Positions 1-11,990 of a stretch of 64,000 bases of DNA are shown here, in pieces (within the stretch, counting starts at the first letter, position 1; each line of letters opens with the position of its first letter). Where the stretch lies: positions 12,802,899-12,866,898 of the forward strand of contig NC_084678.1 in assembly GCF_028389875.1 (NCBI RefSeq). Reading direction: 5' to 3'. The notes beneath the pieces are model-generated. The model had not been told where the DNA came from, did no database searches, and saw nothing but the letters and a program-made list of their open reading frames with translations. The DNA is from Rhea pennata. Lineage: Eukaryota; Chordata; Aves; Rheiformes; Rheidae. Both the position numbers and the translations under genes were made by a program.

Positions 1-1409
1 CCATAAAAATAAGCTTTGTTTTTTAGAAACATTTGCCTTCATACTAGAATACTAAATAACAATTAAAAAAGATACTGTTCTATCACTCTCTGCATATTGT
101 CAAACTTCTGAAAGACATCTGGTGCTCAGATGTCACCCTGGAAAACTGCCTAAGCTCAACTCCCAAACAAGGAAGAGGAAAATCTAGCTGGTAAACCTGT
201 TTTACAGGTCAAGTGTCAGATATCCATGCTGAAATGTAATTACACACCAGCACTTCTTTGGGGTCAACTGATTTATTGAAAGCGAACAGGGAGAATTTTT
301 TCCAAGACACTTCAAGTTAAAGATTGTGGTCATCATTCATACATTTTTGCAACATTAATGTGAAAGCTGGAAGAACAAATGCGAAGAAACTACTGGAGAA
401 TGTAATCTTAAATAAAAATTAAAATAAGGCTGTTAACAAATAACCACATGTTAAAGTTATTTCATCATCGATTTTGACAATCATCTAGCATCTTGAAATA
501 CAAACATGGTCTCTTTAAACCTGATATGTTAAAAAATACAGAATAAAAAAAAGATTTGTGTTAAACTAAAAATTCAATGTTAATCAATAAACAAAAATAA
601 GCAATAAAAGCTTTTATTTAATGTCAAAACTATTCTTGGACCTCATCTTAATTACTGTTGAGATCAAAAGCAACAACAGTTCTTCTTAATACTCATTGCA
701 AGTACATGCAGGTATAGCTGCTAAAAAAAATTTTCTGAAATACCTCCACACTTGGTCAAAAGACGATACAATACTAATCAGGACAATCTTTCTGTTTTCT
801 TGAATTTAATTCAAGTACAAACTCTAGTCTTATTTGCAAATTCTCAATGCGATATTCCAAGTCCTGATCAAGTTCTTTTTTTAAAAAAATATCACATTGT
901 TTCAGTGGTACTCATGATTACATACTACTAAGAATCTTATATTTTTAAGACTTAACAGGTTAAGACATCTAAGCTATGGTTCCAAGCTTCAGCTGTATCA
1001 CACTAGTTTCTGAATTCTCAGAGCAACTAATAAATAGTTTGTTACTGTTTTCCTTCTCTGAGACAATAATGGTGTAGAAAGTTCTAAGTTCAATGACAAA
1101 ACGTAAAACTCTGAATTCAGAAGGTAAGATTTTTATCTTACTAAATATAAGAGATGGAAAACATCGCACAAAATCATTATAAATACACTCTAAAGGACCT
1201 TAAATAGCATTAAAAGAGACACTAAATAAGTCAGAGTGACATTCGTAATTAGTGATATGACAGACAGCAAGTGATGACACAAGAACTAAAAATCTGTCAG
1301 AAAACTCAATTTTCCAGACTCTCGTACTGACCATCTTATAAACTAGATAAATACATTTCCTAAAAAGCAATAAAATCGAAGTTACAAGCTTTCTTCCAGC
1401 TTCACTTAC
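1..1409 (-). other. PPP4R1L: PPP4R1L intron 6 (partial)
   Basis: AT-rich sequence after the donor of coding exon 6. I see no match to the next PPP4R1-type exon (expected near MCKMAPMVGKD), no repeat family and no RNA gene. The next exon should lie left of the window. Confidence 0.6.
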
Positions 1410-1556
1410 ATTCACAGCTTCCACCTTGTACTCATCCTCACTGTCAGGAGCAGAGAGGTCCAACAGAATTGGACACACCTTATTTTCAATGTCACTCTGA
1501 GCAACGAGATCTTGTTCTATCAGTACAAGCAGCGCTTCTTGACCTGCCTTTCTAAC
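1410..1556 (-). CDS. PPP4R1L: PPP4R1L coding exon 6
   Basis: Acceptor TTAATAG and donor GTAAGTGA flank 147 bp, exactly 49 codons and phase 0 at both ends. This is the same length as the matching 49-residue PPP4R1 segment. It encodes VRKAGQEALLVLIEQDLVAQ, then SDIENKVCPILLDL and APDSEDEYKVEAVN. Confidence 0.94.
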
Positions 1557-4500
1557 CTATTAATTTAAATGAAAAAGGAAAAAAGGAAGTGTATCACTAA
1601 AAACAAAATTAACTGATAATGTGAAAACCACAAAAGACATTTTCATCAAACTCAGTACAAGTTCTTTATTAAAAAAAAAAAAAAGAGTAGAAAAATTCAA
1701 TATAAGGTATTAGTAATACAGAACTACATTTTCCTATCATTGCTAGATGTCCTTAAACCAAATTCTGAGGAGCAGCAGCCAGAAGCTGAAGTATAGGACA
1801 GGACTTAAGGCATAGTTCCTAGAATAGACTGTGCCAATATGCTGCTGGGTAAGCCTTTTGAGTTTCCTATTCTCTCCAGTAGGAAGTGAAAAAAAAACAA
1901 AAAATAAACAAAAAAAATCCCCACTATTCAGACCTCCCTAGCAAAGTGTGATGAAATCTGTAAATAAAGCACGACAGACGAGCTAGGTATCAATTAACAA
2001 GGGATTTCCCATTATTTCTTCCTCATGCCTCAATTTCATTGAATTTTCCAAATATTCAAACCATGTAGTCTAGTGTTTCCTACCTGATTGTTAACATCTG
2101 TGAGGTATCTCACTACTATGGGCATAAGATACTCAAAAAATGCTGTTGGGAATTTTGGTCGACTTTCTTGCAGAAAAATGGCAATGGGAGGTATTTGTTC
2201 CATCAGCTCTGTACGTACAGTTGGTTCTGATAATAAAAAAAGTCAGAACTGCATCAGTAAATTCAAAGTCACAATCACGCTCTCTTAAAAAAAAACACAG
2301 CATTTTCTCTCACTTAAATGCTTTCACAACAGTGAAAATGAAAACGTTCAAAACGTAAGGAAATATCACCACTGAGACTGCCTATTCTTAAAAGCTGAAT
2401 AAGATAGAATAACCTCATATACAACACCACAATCCAGAGATTTAGGATTAGTGTTCTAATGAATCAGATAAAATGAAAGCAGCTAGCCAGAAAACCCAAG
2501 TACTATGAATGTACACCCGTAAAGTTTTAAAGCACACAACTGTTCTGAAAAACTGTGCATACACAGTTAACCAAGTTGCACTAAGCATACCAAGCACATC
2601 TTACATGCATTCAGATATAACCAATTTCTGTGAAAATTTTATTTTGGTCCCCGTTTATTCCTTACAGTAAGTAAAAATACCTGCATTTATACACCTACAA
2701 GTCAAAATACTTCACAGAAAGTTCTCATGTTTTCATTAATACATACTGCTGTTAATGATTTTCCTTTATCTGAAAATATATATATATCATTCAAACACAA
2801 CAGAGAAAGTAATGCTTTCCAACTTCAATAAACAAATATTCACAGTAGTCTTTAGATGTACAGAAGTACTCAAATGTTTTTTATATTTTGTATTGCTCTG
2901 CCAATTAACCAGTAGTCAAAAGTCAGAGCAGACCCATAAGTCAGAAGAATTTACTTCCTGTCCTAACATAAAAGTTTCAAAAGGCAAAATTCATGGCCTT
3001 ATGAAACAAAACAGAAGCCAGACACTTTTAAAAGCGAAACAAAAAAAAGAAATTGAGGAGAAAGATAAGCATCATAAAAAACAAAGTTCTAAAACTTAGC
3101 CAGTTCAAATTTAAATTCAAAATACCAAAATGAAAGAATATAGACCTCTAATATCCAATTAAATATACAAATACCATTGTATGTGAAACTAGGAAAAATT
3201 ATTAAAATCCTACATTAACCTGAAGCTCTGTTGTTATACTTAGAATACCCCCAAACACAAAGAAATCAAAAGACTGCACGTGGATGTTAAATTTACTTCT
3301 GTAAGCCTTGAATAAATACCAGATCTAACAGAGGTAAAAATGCATAGCTTTTAATTTCATTTTCACTTCCAACATATACATGCTACAACATGCCTATATT
3401 TCAAGCAAATTAACATTTTTTAAAAATAACCCTGGATTTTAAGTTATCAATAACTTTCAGGGTGTTAAAGGCCAGGTGTCCCTACTGAATTCAACAGAAA
3501 TCACTGCATTAATCAGTGATTTCTGTGCTTAGATACAAGTTAAGGGAGAGAATTTTCAAAGCAGAAAAAAAGTAATTTCCACAATCAAGTGATTTTTACA
3601 GTAGTCTGGAGCAACCAGCTGCCATATGAAGTTAAAGTCTGAAATTAGTTCTTCCATCATGTAAGTTTTTCAAATAACTTCAATATTTGTAAATATTCCT
3701 TGCCTTCTCAAAATCTAAAATCATTGGGTTTTTTATATCATAACTTTCATGTAAAATGAGTTACAAGAATTAAGAAAATTTCAAACCTGCATCTTCAGAG
3801 AGCCTGACAACTATCTCCATTACAGTCAGGAAATCTTCCTCATTATTACTGAAATCTCGGAAGACATCCAAAAGACCTCTAGCAATAATTTGCCTGTGGA
3901 GGAACAATATATTAAATGCCTGCTAACAACATATAGATGGGAGGAGACTAGAAACTAAGCAAATGTAAACAGGCACCTTAAGTGTGCCTCTTCTCTTAAC
4001 ATCCAGACAAACTAGTTACAGTTTCTCCACATCCCAACACAATGAAGGTGGCAGAGTTCAGACATCTTATTCAAGTGACCAAGAACAAAAACTAGTCTTT
4101 TTGGAGATTATTATATAATAGTCATTTATTTGTATATTGTATATAGTAATATAGTATATTATTATGTAGTAGTTATTTATTGAAACAAATAATATTAGGC
4201 ATACATTTAGGAGTATAGTATAAGAAATATCATAAGATTCACAGTCTTGCAAGACTCAGATTACTATCAAGTATAATTATTATACCCTCACCTGTTAAAT
4301 ATGTTATCACTGAAAGCGTACTTTTCCAGACGAGCCAATGGAGTCAAATTATCCTGCCCAGGAATATCCAAGAATGCTGTTATCCTCATGCTATCACAGT
4401 CTGGTCCATAATCTTCAAACCCAACTTGAAAAACAAAAAGAGCAACAAAAACAAAGAAATGAAACAAAGTCAGCAAAAAATATATAAAATATACTATCAT

Positions 4501-6031
4501 AGTACCACTATCTATGGTGTTACTTTTTAGATCTATTCTGCAAAGCAAATATATCTGTGTATTACCAGGAACTGCTTACAGAAATCTTAATTTGCACCTA
4601 GTGGACTCAAGAACACCACTTGCATACGCAAATTCAATCCTTGAAATGTAATCTATCTTAACTATCATAATATCCTTGACTTTTAACACATTCTGCTTTG
4701 CAATTTGAGTGGACTAGTCACATACACTGCAAGTTAGATAAGCTCAGCTGACAAAATTTCATGCTATGAGCTTACAGAGAAATCCAGAAGGAAAAACAGT
4801 CCCTATTAAAAGAAACAGAAATGTTAACAATGACAGAAAGTCCAAAGCTATATTGCTTTAAAGCAGCAAAATCTTGAGTCTATTTCAAAGTTAGCAAGGT
4901 ACATTTTCCTTACTGCATTTACCGAGTCCCATGTCCCATCTAAATCAGATCTGTAGCTTTGTGAAAAACCTCAACTTCACCTTACTTGTGAATATATTTC
5001 AAAGCTTTCTACTGCAGATCAATCAAAAACAGTCTTTCCCATGCAAACCTATCTTCTTTTAAATCCTTCTGTACTTTTAACTTGAAATTTTAAACGAAAT
5101 TTCACCATACCAACTGTTGAAGTTTATCCATTCAGTCTTACAAGCATCTAATCAGTAACATACACTTGATTACAGGATATGGACAGTAACATTTATAAGA
5201 CTGACAATGAAGTGGAAAGGGAACTAGATAACTTTGATGATAGGCCAAGCTATTTTTTATGCCTTTTCCTTAGAAATAGCAACATAAAGACAGTCAAATA
5301 ACCTGCCTGCAACAGTATTAATCTTTCATATACGTTCTCTTATTTCAGCAATGAATAAGAAGCACACATACAGAAAGCAGAAACCTACAGAAATAGTTGC
5401 ACTGAAGTAGCTGTTACTCCTCCTCTGAGTTAACAACTTTCCCACCAAATACCCCTAGAAACATGCAAACTCTGTTCACATAAATAATATAGCCACTACA
5501 TTATCAGTCATAGTAATTGTGCTGGTACAACTTATACTCAACAAGAAGTCTCTTGCAAGCCACTGTATGTCTTAAGAATGGATAACAACCAGTTTTAGGC
5601 TTAGCAGGACATGGTATCGGGTATTTAAATCAGTAAAGGAAGAACATAACTGGCAAGAACAGAAAGCAAAATGACAATCCAGATAAACTGTATTTTAAAC
5701 CAAGACTAAGAGAACATAATGTAGGTACCCTAGGTTACGACCCTTTAGATAAGAGACCTCCTGTCTTCAAGAAGAAAAAGTTGCATAATAATTTCATTTT
5801 AAAAAATGCTTTGGCTAAATACTTAAAAGCAAGCCAAAATTAATTTCATTTCTAACATCAGTTTGCCCTGTTTGCCCAAGTGGAATGAACAGGAATAGCT
5901 TCTCCCACTGACAGACTTTACATATACATTTGTTGAATATTCAACTATTCTAGTTTAATAAAAACTTATAGTCCTTCCAATATTTGTCAATCATTAAAAA
6001 GCTGGGTTTGGGGGGGGGGACCTTTGGGGTT

Positions 6032-6075
<44 letters not shown>

Positions 6076-6361
6076 GGGTTGTTTGTTTGTTCTTAAGTCT
6101 TCTTGCCTTGTTATTCCAAAATGCAATCTGAAATAATCAGTAGGTTAAATGACTTGCACATGTAACTCCAAGGTCTCTGATACAACAATCTTTTTAAAAT
6201 GGCTGTGCCTTAATCAGGATCATTAAGCTTCCAGTTTACCCTCACACTTGCTTTATCTTCAGTTTTATATTATCAACCCTCTTCCCTAAAGAACCCTTTA
6301 GCTGAGACCTGACATAATGAACTTTGGCTCTGAACCATATTAATACCCTCTATAAATCACT

Positions 6362-6398
<37 letters not shown>

Positions 6399-9300
6399 AT
6401 TTGATTACCAGTAAGTCTTAGTGAAAGACTAGACTGCATTCATATACTGGATTGATTCGGTGCTTTACCTCATGTATAAATCAATTAACATTAAGCCATA
6501 CTAGTACCAACTCTTGGCTTTTTTCCTATAGAAGAAAAAAAATGATTTCACATATATAACTTAGCTCCCAAGTATTTAACACTCAGTTTTTGCTTTTTAT
6601 CTTCCTTAAGTGGGTAAGATCTTTGGGGAATCACTTTGCTTTTCAAACTCACAAGAGTTACCCATTCCTTTTACCAGGAAATATTTATTAGAACAGGCAC
6701 ACACATCCTTCCACTGTTCTCAATATAAAAGTGAAAGAAACGGGCAAATTATGTATGTTCTGAGCTGAAGTTTGAAGAAACATGGTTTCAGCACCAGGCA
6801 CAAAGTCAGGCCAAAATATTTTCCACAGAAATGCAGTTAATCTCAGAAAGAAATAGCTAATCTTAGAAAGAAATTATTTGAACATACTTGAGGCAAAGTG
6901 CTATACCTGGGTCTTTGGAGTGAGGGAGCAGCAAACTGGTGTCCCTTGAAAGCACAGTGTTTCCTAAGAACCTGTCTGAATTAACAGACTAGAGCAATTC
7001 TGAATTCTGCAATTCTTTGAGACATTAAGCTCCAACTAGCTCAATGGGACTCAATCCAAAACACTGGGACAAGACCTACTGTTCGCATTTTCACAGGTAC
7101 ACACAGATACTAGAAACAAACTCACAGCTACATCATCAAAAATGTAGGTTAGGTATTTGTAGCCTTTTATAAGAGGCTACCTATTTCTTTTAATGACATT
7201 CTTATTCCCATTCAACTGACCATTACTCTCTCCTTACATGTTTTTGAAGTACTGACGTGCCCAAAAGCTGTATCTGCACAAGTATGTATACTTTACATAA
7301 CACACACCTAACAGGGATTGACATGTTTACATGTTCTAGGGCTAGCTTTCCCATCAAGCATACCACCTGAAGAGAATGCTACCACATTCAGTATTTCTCT
7401 GCTTCAAAAGAAAACTACTGTCCAACTCAAGCGCATAGGAAACTATTCAGTGTATGTAGAATAGCTGATTTCCCTTCTGAAGATGAAACAATCTTATTTC
7501 CATTTCGAAAAACAAACCATGACAATCCGTATGCCCATGCAATTACAATAATATACATTTTAAAATCCACACAGCGTCACTATCTAATTCTTGATGCTAG
7601 CCACCTGTTGTATAAAGGAAGATTTATTGCAGCTTAAAATCAATGTCTGCTACTAACTTTATCTAATGCCCATTTGTTCCTGAATTAAAAAACAGTTTAA
7701 AAAGCACTTATCAGTTCACTTTACTATTGGTCCCTCTTCAAATATTTCAACAGAATTCCTACCAATTTAAGTGACATCAAAATAACCCTCAATCATGAGT
7801 TTGACTACAATAGAACAGCTGGGACCAATCTTGTAAACATAAAGAACATGTTTAATTTTACTACCTGGAGCAGTTCTATTATTCATTTAAATTAGCTAAG
7901 CAAACATCAGCACTCCTAGGACCAGAGGGTAGACAGAAAAAAATACTTATGTTATGCTCAGGATGAAGAAAGTTAAATACCTCACATTTTTTTCAACCCT
8001 CTCAGTACACACAGATTAGAAATGGTCACAGCAGGGTCCATCCTTGTCTTCTCTCATGCATTTTTAAAGTTTTTTTCTTTTTCTCCTTCTCACAAAAAGT
8101 TACTTTAAAATTCAGAATATACTGGCGTACTAGAAAATAAATTACAGAAGAAAAATAATGATCTTAACGTATCTAATATTCTTCCACAGGTGAACCAAGC
8201 ATTTAGTGTTTTTCCTTCTGAAGATATCAGATAAACAAATTTGAAAACTATCCATCTATATATGAGAATACCACAGATAATATCCACAGCTGAAAATGAA
8301 TTTAATACGTCTTTGTTTTACTAGACTCAAAAGCTGCTTAGAGCCTACAAGAAACACCTGTGGTATCACAACATTTAACTATGCAATTCAACATCATTAG
8401 CTAGTATCACTTCATCACTATCCAATTTTCAAAACCAAAATATTAAACACTAGCTCACAGTGCAAAATCTCATGAGCAGCGGCATTTTCTCGCTCAGTTT
8501 TCAGGACAAAAACATGCTTTAAAATATGTTTTCTTTACTTAATGAAGGGGATTTGTATTGCCTTACAAAAACAGGCTTTTAACTGTACTCCAAGAATTTA
8601 CATAGATTTTTATTACTGCTTCCCCTAATTCAAAGTAATCCTCCAGGCTCTTTGTTCAGTGAAACTGACTGCAACACAGCACATTTTCCTCAGTGAGAAT
8701 AACACTATTTCACTAATTTATTTAGTTTAAAAAGCAGAAATGCAGTTCCAGTGATTAATTTCACTGAGAGTTTCTTCAAATGCATTATGGACTCTTTCTT
8801 ATACATATTTTTCTTTAGTCATTGGATTAGTAAAATATCTCAATCTAGATGGGCTTCTGAACTCTACTATAACAAAAAAGACAACTTTCAAGGCCATAAT
8901 TTTAAGTATACTGTCAAGTTAACGAACATAATGAAGACCTTTGATTTTTAAATCATGAGATGTCAGTAGTGCTTTAAAATAGATTCCTCCCTTTGTGCAC
9001 ATGCTCATTCTGAAACTGATTCACTCTTACAACAAATTTTAAGTGACCCACAAAAAAATGTTTATTAATTACTGCTTCAAATTCAAACGCGACAAGATTT
9101 GGTTTGTCTGAAAATTTTTAACTTTGCCTACAAAGATAATTTTTCTTTTGAATCAACTTACCAGACAAATTCTATACTGAGAGTCTCAACAGAATAGCCA
9201 AAAACTGAGCACTTAATAGAGAACAGCCAAAGGCTGAACACTAAATGGAGAACAAACTACCCTCTTAACCTCTAATGATGATCACTCCCAATTCACATCA

Positions 9301-9519
9301 TGTGTCCCAAGACACATAACAGAGGGCTATGGGAAAGTTTGCATTTATTGCTGCTGCTGCTTCTACTTAACTCAGCAAACAAAACTAAAGTAACTGGTAT
9401 CTTTAATTTCTTTATTACAGGGAGGATTGCTTTACCTCCAAAAATGGGAGAGCAGCAGGGAGCAATTCAGAAAGACTCAATCAATTTAAATAGCTAAGTA
9501 TTCATCAGCACTATGAAGG

Positions 9520-9552
<33 letters not shown>

Positions 9553-11737
9553 CCCAGAAGAAAACAAAGATTTTTCAACATGTAAGGTAAGGTACTGCAG
9601 AACCAACTATTGCAGCTTTTCTGCTGTTAAAAGAATTCAAAAGATGAGATAGATACATTGACCTCTGCAAAACTGTCTTTAAATCCAACACAAGCGTCTT
9701 CAAATGTACCAGCAAGCTGCTGCTTCATCTAAAACCTCTATTCAACATATGCACACATTTTGGTGTCAAAGGTCCTCACAAAAAGCTTGTTTCATTTACT
9801 TCAGTAAACCATAACATTTAAGTACCTCTCTTTTAAGCAGCTTCTTACGCAGTGTTATCAAGTTTTCAAATCTGTATCTGTTAAATACATTTATTTCAAG
9901 TATTATCCTCTAAGTTCTTCCTATTACAACTTTTTAGACTTCTAGCTTTTCAAATAGGTAACTGAGTTTAGAAATGAAAACTCTTTTAATTTTAAATCTA
10001 TTAAGGTGCAAATTGTTACAAATAAATCTATCTGCATAAGATACCTATCTGTTAAAGATACATTCTGCAATGCACATCAAGATAGAAACACAAGACAAGC
10101 CAAGAACTACCACAAGTCTTACATACAACTAATCTTGCCATTTATACATCATTTTCATCTCAAAAAAAAAATCCTGAAGTTTTTTCCTAAACTTAAGGAA
10201 AATGCAAATGACAACTTTTTCTGCTATCTAGTAGTAAAATGCAGAAACCTCCAAGACAGAAAGCAACATTTAACAACAGCAATTAACATAACTCCATAGA
10301 ACGATTTTCCCACTTGTGAAGGAGAATGTCCCTGCATACCAGGTTTCTCCTGCTGTTCCTCAAGACTGCCTCCTTCCTACATTTGCTTCTTTACAATAGA
10401 TTAGGGAAAAAACATCTTTGTTACACGTTTTTACACATTTTCAACTACTATTAAACAAAGTTTGCACATCAAACGAATCAATAAGAATCACAAGAAACTA
10501 ATTCAAGCATCAGTTTTACTTTCTAAACAGAAAAGCCAATCCAGCATTCAAAGAGCCAGCGAAATCTCAATGCAAATTTAAATAGCTAGCAGCCAAGATG
10601 CATCTCCTTAGTTTTAAGTAAGGGTTCTTACCAAGCTGTCTGATACGCATGCAGCCCTAATCCCGTCACAAAGTGCTGAAGTGCACGGCTAGAGCTGGAG
10701 CTGTCAGCCTAGCCTAGAACCAAGGCATCGTGCTAAGCCTCGAAGCACAAGCTGACGTTCGCCCACCTGGGCGCAAGGCAGCTTTAGCTTTGTTCTACTC
10801 CTCGCTTCTGAGGTACACGCGTGCCCAAAGCAACCACGTCCCGCCGAATGTCTGCGCCACTGCCACGAGGTGGTAAGACAAGCAGAATGAATACTTTTAG
10901 CAGCCTCTAAAGCATTTAAATTCTCATTCACTTGCATTACCACGAGGCTGATTTCCGAGGACAACAACAAAGGGGTCACTCCTCTAACACAGGGCCGGAC
11001 GGGCCGCATCTTCCCCTCCTAGAGATTCCTCGCGGGCCACTGTCTGAGGCGCTGTTTATACAGAACTCAGCTCCTCAGCAGCCGTTTGAGGAAGCAAAAA
11101 AAGGAAAAGAAAAGAAAAAAAAAACAGGAGTCGGGAGGAAAGCCGGCGCTCTCCTCACTGCCGCCCGCAAGCGCCAGCGCCCCCGGCCGCCTCAGCGCCT
11201 CCCCGCGCCGACGGACGGGCCGCCGCGGCGGCCGGGAGCCCCCGAGGGAGGCTCTGCCCGCCAGCGAGCCCCACGCGCGAGCGCAACGGCCCGGAGGCTT
11301 AAGGCGGAGCGCAGGAACGAGCCGCCGAGCGGCAGCCGCGCCGCGGAACGGCGCCCGCCCAGACGGGCGGCGGCGGCGGGCTTTTAACTCGCGAACCCTG
11401 GCGCCCTGCGCGCACGGCGGCCGCAAATCCCTCGCTCGCCCTGATCTGGGTTAAAAAAAATGCGGAGAAGGAACGAGGGTGAGGGAAGGGCCCGGGGTGG
11501 GGGGAGTGCGGGGAGGGCCTAAGGAGGAGACGGAAAAATAAAAACAGTTACTCACAATCATCTAAGTCATCCTGCAAATCCACAAAATACAAAGGGATCC
11601 CTACGAACAGAAACAAAAGAGACACCGCGGCGTTGGTTTCGGAGGGCGGCGGCGAGGGCGGCGGCGGCCGGGATGAGCGAGCCCGGCACCCCCCACCCGC
11701 GCCCCGCCGCCGCCGCCCAGCCCCACTTACCGGCCAT
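1410..11737 (-). CDS. PPP4R1L: PPP4R1L, 5' part (six coding exons, gene continues past left edge)
   Basis: The coding parts are 11731-11737, 11556-11600, 4292-4424, 3787-3893, 2084-2226 and 1410-1556, read on the minus strand. Joined, they give 582 nt, exactly 194 codons, with no stop and GT/AG at every internal junction. The protein resembles the N-terminal HEAT-repeat region of PPP4R1, the scaffold-like regulatory subunit of protein phosphatase 4. Recognisable stretches include LTPLARLEKYAFSDNIFNR, EPTVRTELMEQIPPIA, PIVVRYLTDVNNQVRKA and KVCPILLDLSAPDSEDE. The start MAGIPLYFVDLQDDLDDFGF differs from PPP4R1, which begins MADLSLLQEDLQ, and matches what I know of the PPP4R1-like paralogue. The position next to RAB22A and VAPB supports PPP4R1L. 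The human copy is annotated as a pseudogene, but nothing is broken in this part. Role in PP4 regulation is inferred from the family. The rest of the gene lies outside the window. Confidence 0.9.
2084..2226 (-). CDS. PPP4R1L: PPP4R1L coding exon 5
   Basis: Acceptor TTTATTATCAG and donor GTAGGAAA flank 143 bp. It encodes EPTVRTELMEQIPPIAIF, then LQESRPKFPTAFFEYL and MPIVVRYLTDVNNQ. PPP4R1 has EPTVRAELMEQVPHIALF and PIVVRYLADQNNQ at the same place, so the family assignment is secure. Confidence 0.94.
2227..3786 (-). other. PPP4R1L: PPP4R1L intron 4, with a perfect short inverted repeat
   Basis: AT-rich intronic sequence of 1,560 bp with no coding match. Its one visible structure is the inverted repeat at 3494-3526, listed separately. 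Confidence 0.7.
3494..3526. repeat. Perfect 13-bp inverted repeat (hairpin)
   Basis: Arm ACAGAAATCACTG at 3494-3506, a 7-base spacer CATTAAT, and the exact reverse complement CAGTGATTTCTGT at 3514-3526. It lies in PPP4R1L intron 4. The flanks pair only loosely (CCCT at about 3480 and AGGG at about 3543). Origin is unknown. Confidence 0.85.
3787..3893 (-). CDS. PPP4R1L: PPP4R1L coding exon 4
   Basis: Acceptor CTCCACAG and donor GTTTGAAA flank 107 bp. It encodes QIIARGLLDVFRDF, then NNEEDFLTVMEIVVRLSEDA, matching the PPP4R1 segment RQMVARSLLDTLREV. This is part of the first HEAT-like helices. Confidence 0.93.
4292..4424 (-). CDS. PPP4R1L: PPP4R1L coding exon 3
   Basis: Acceptor TTTTTCAAG and donor GTGAGGGT flank 133 bp (TT + 43 codons + AG). 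The exon encodes GFEDYGPDCDSMRITAFLD and then IPGQDNLTPLARLEKYAF, ending in NIFN-R with the arginine codon split AG/G. The residues after LTPL align with PPP4R1 LTPLGRLDKYAASENIFNR. Intron 2 upstream is 7.1 kb. Confidence 0.93.
6034..6070. repeat. Poly-T tract (37 bp)
   Basis: An uninterrupted run of 37 T, followed by GAGGGGGG. On the gene strand (minus) this is poly-A. No retroposed body was recognised beside it. Confidence 0.95.
6365..6396. repeat. (AC)16 microsatellite
   Basis: Sixteen uninterrupted AC dinucleotides in PPP4R1L intron 2. Confidence 0.95.
9523..9550. repeat. Poly-A tract (28 bp)
   Basis: An uninterrupted run of 28 A in PPP4R1L intron 2, followed by GCCCCAG. No recognisable retroelement body precedes it. 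Confidence 0.93.
11556..11600 (-). CDS. PPP4R1L: PPP4R1L coding exon 2 (45 bp)
   Basis: A short exon between acceptor TTCTGTTCGTAG and donor GTGAGTAA, only 130 bp from exon 1. It encodes IPLYFVDLQDDLDD with split codons at both ends. The last T joins TT of exon 3 to give phenylalanine, restoring the FGFEDY stretch that corresponds to FGVDDY in PPP4R1. The exact frame across three exons makes this small exon convincing. Confidence 0.85.
11731..11737 (-). CDS. PPP4R1L: PPP4R1L coding exon 1 (start codon, 7 coding bases)
   Basis: On the minus strand the sequence reads CCAAGATGGCCG followed by GTAAGTGG, a near-perfect splice donor. Only ATG GCC G is coding. The start has A at -3 and G at +4, a good context. 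The G joins GG of the next exon to make a glycine codon. The transcript start upstream (higher coordinates) was not determined. Confidence 0.82.
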
Positions 11738-11741
11738 CTTG
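11731..11741 (-). promoter_or_regulatory. YY1-like site overlapping the PPP4R1L start codon
   Basis: On the minus strand the bases read CCAAGATGGCCG. AAGATGGC is the core of the YY1 motif, often found just downstream of the start in TATA-less promoters, where its ATG may be the initiation codon. Binding is inferred. Confidence 0.45.
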
Positions 11742-11925
11742 GAATGGACAGGGGCAGGAGCGGCGAGGGCGGAGCCGCCGGCGCCTCCCGACCCCAGCTC
11801 AGCCCCGGCGCCGCCGGAACGCGGCCGGTTTCATAAGCGCTCGCTGCCGGGGCGCGCGCGTCGCCTCCCGGCGGCCGCCGGGCTCTCCTCAGGGAGCAGA
11901 AAACCGCGCGCGGCCGTGGCGGTTA

Positions 11926-11952
11926 CGCGCGCGCGCGCGCGGGGGGGGGGGG
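11926..11952. repeat. (CG)8 tract joined to a G12 run
   Basis: Alternating C and G from 11926 to 11941 is followed by a G run to 11952. Alternating CG of this kind can adopt Z-DNA, and the G run could join a quadruplex. It sits between the two divergent start codons. Confidence 0.85.
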
Positions 11953-11977
11953 TGGTCAGGTGACTCCGGTGGGCCGC

Positions 11978-11990
11978 CCAAGATGGCGCC
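11978..11990 (+). promoter_or_regulatory. YY1-like site upstream of RAB22A
   Basis: CCAAGATGGCGCC on the plus strand matches the YY1 core AAGATGGCG. It is 178 bp upstream of the RAB22A start codon and points in the RAB22A direction, mirroring the site at the PPP4R1L start. Its ATG also opens a 14-codon uORF if the transcript starts upstream. Confidence 0.45.

Larger units (their letters stand above)
4425..11555 (-). other. PPP4R1L: PPP4R1L intron 2 (7.1 kb)
   Basis: A long AT-rich intron. It contains a G10 run (6010-6019), a T37 tract (6034-6070), an (AC)16 microsatellite (6365-6396) and an A28 tract (9523-9550). I found no exon, gene or recognisable transposon in it. The sequence becomes GC-rich from about 11,130 as it approaches the promoter. 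Confidence 0.65.

Noticed and set aside
1410-11737. PPP4R1 as the identity of the minus-strand gene
   Set aside because: The N-terminus and several exon residues differ from PPP4R1, and synteny with RAB22A and VAPB points to the PPP4R1-like paralogue.
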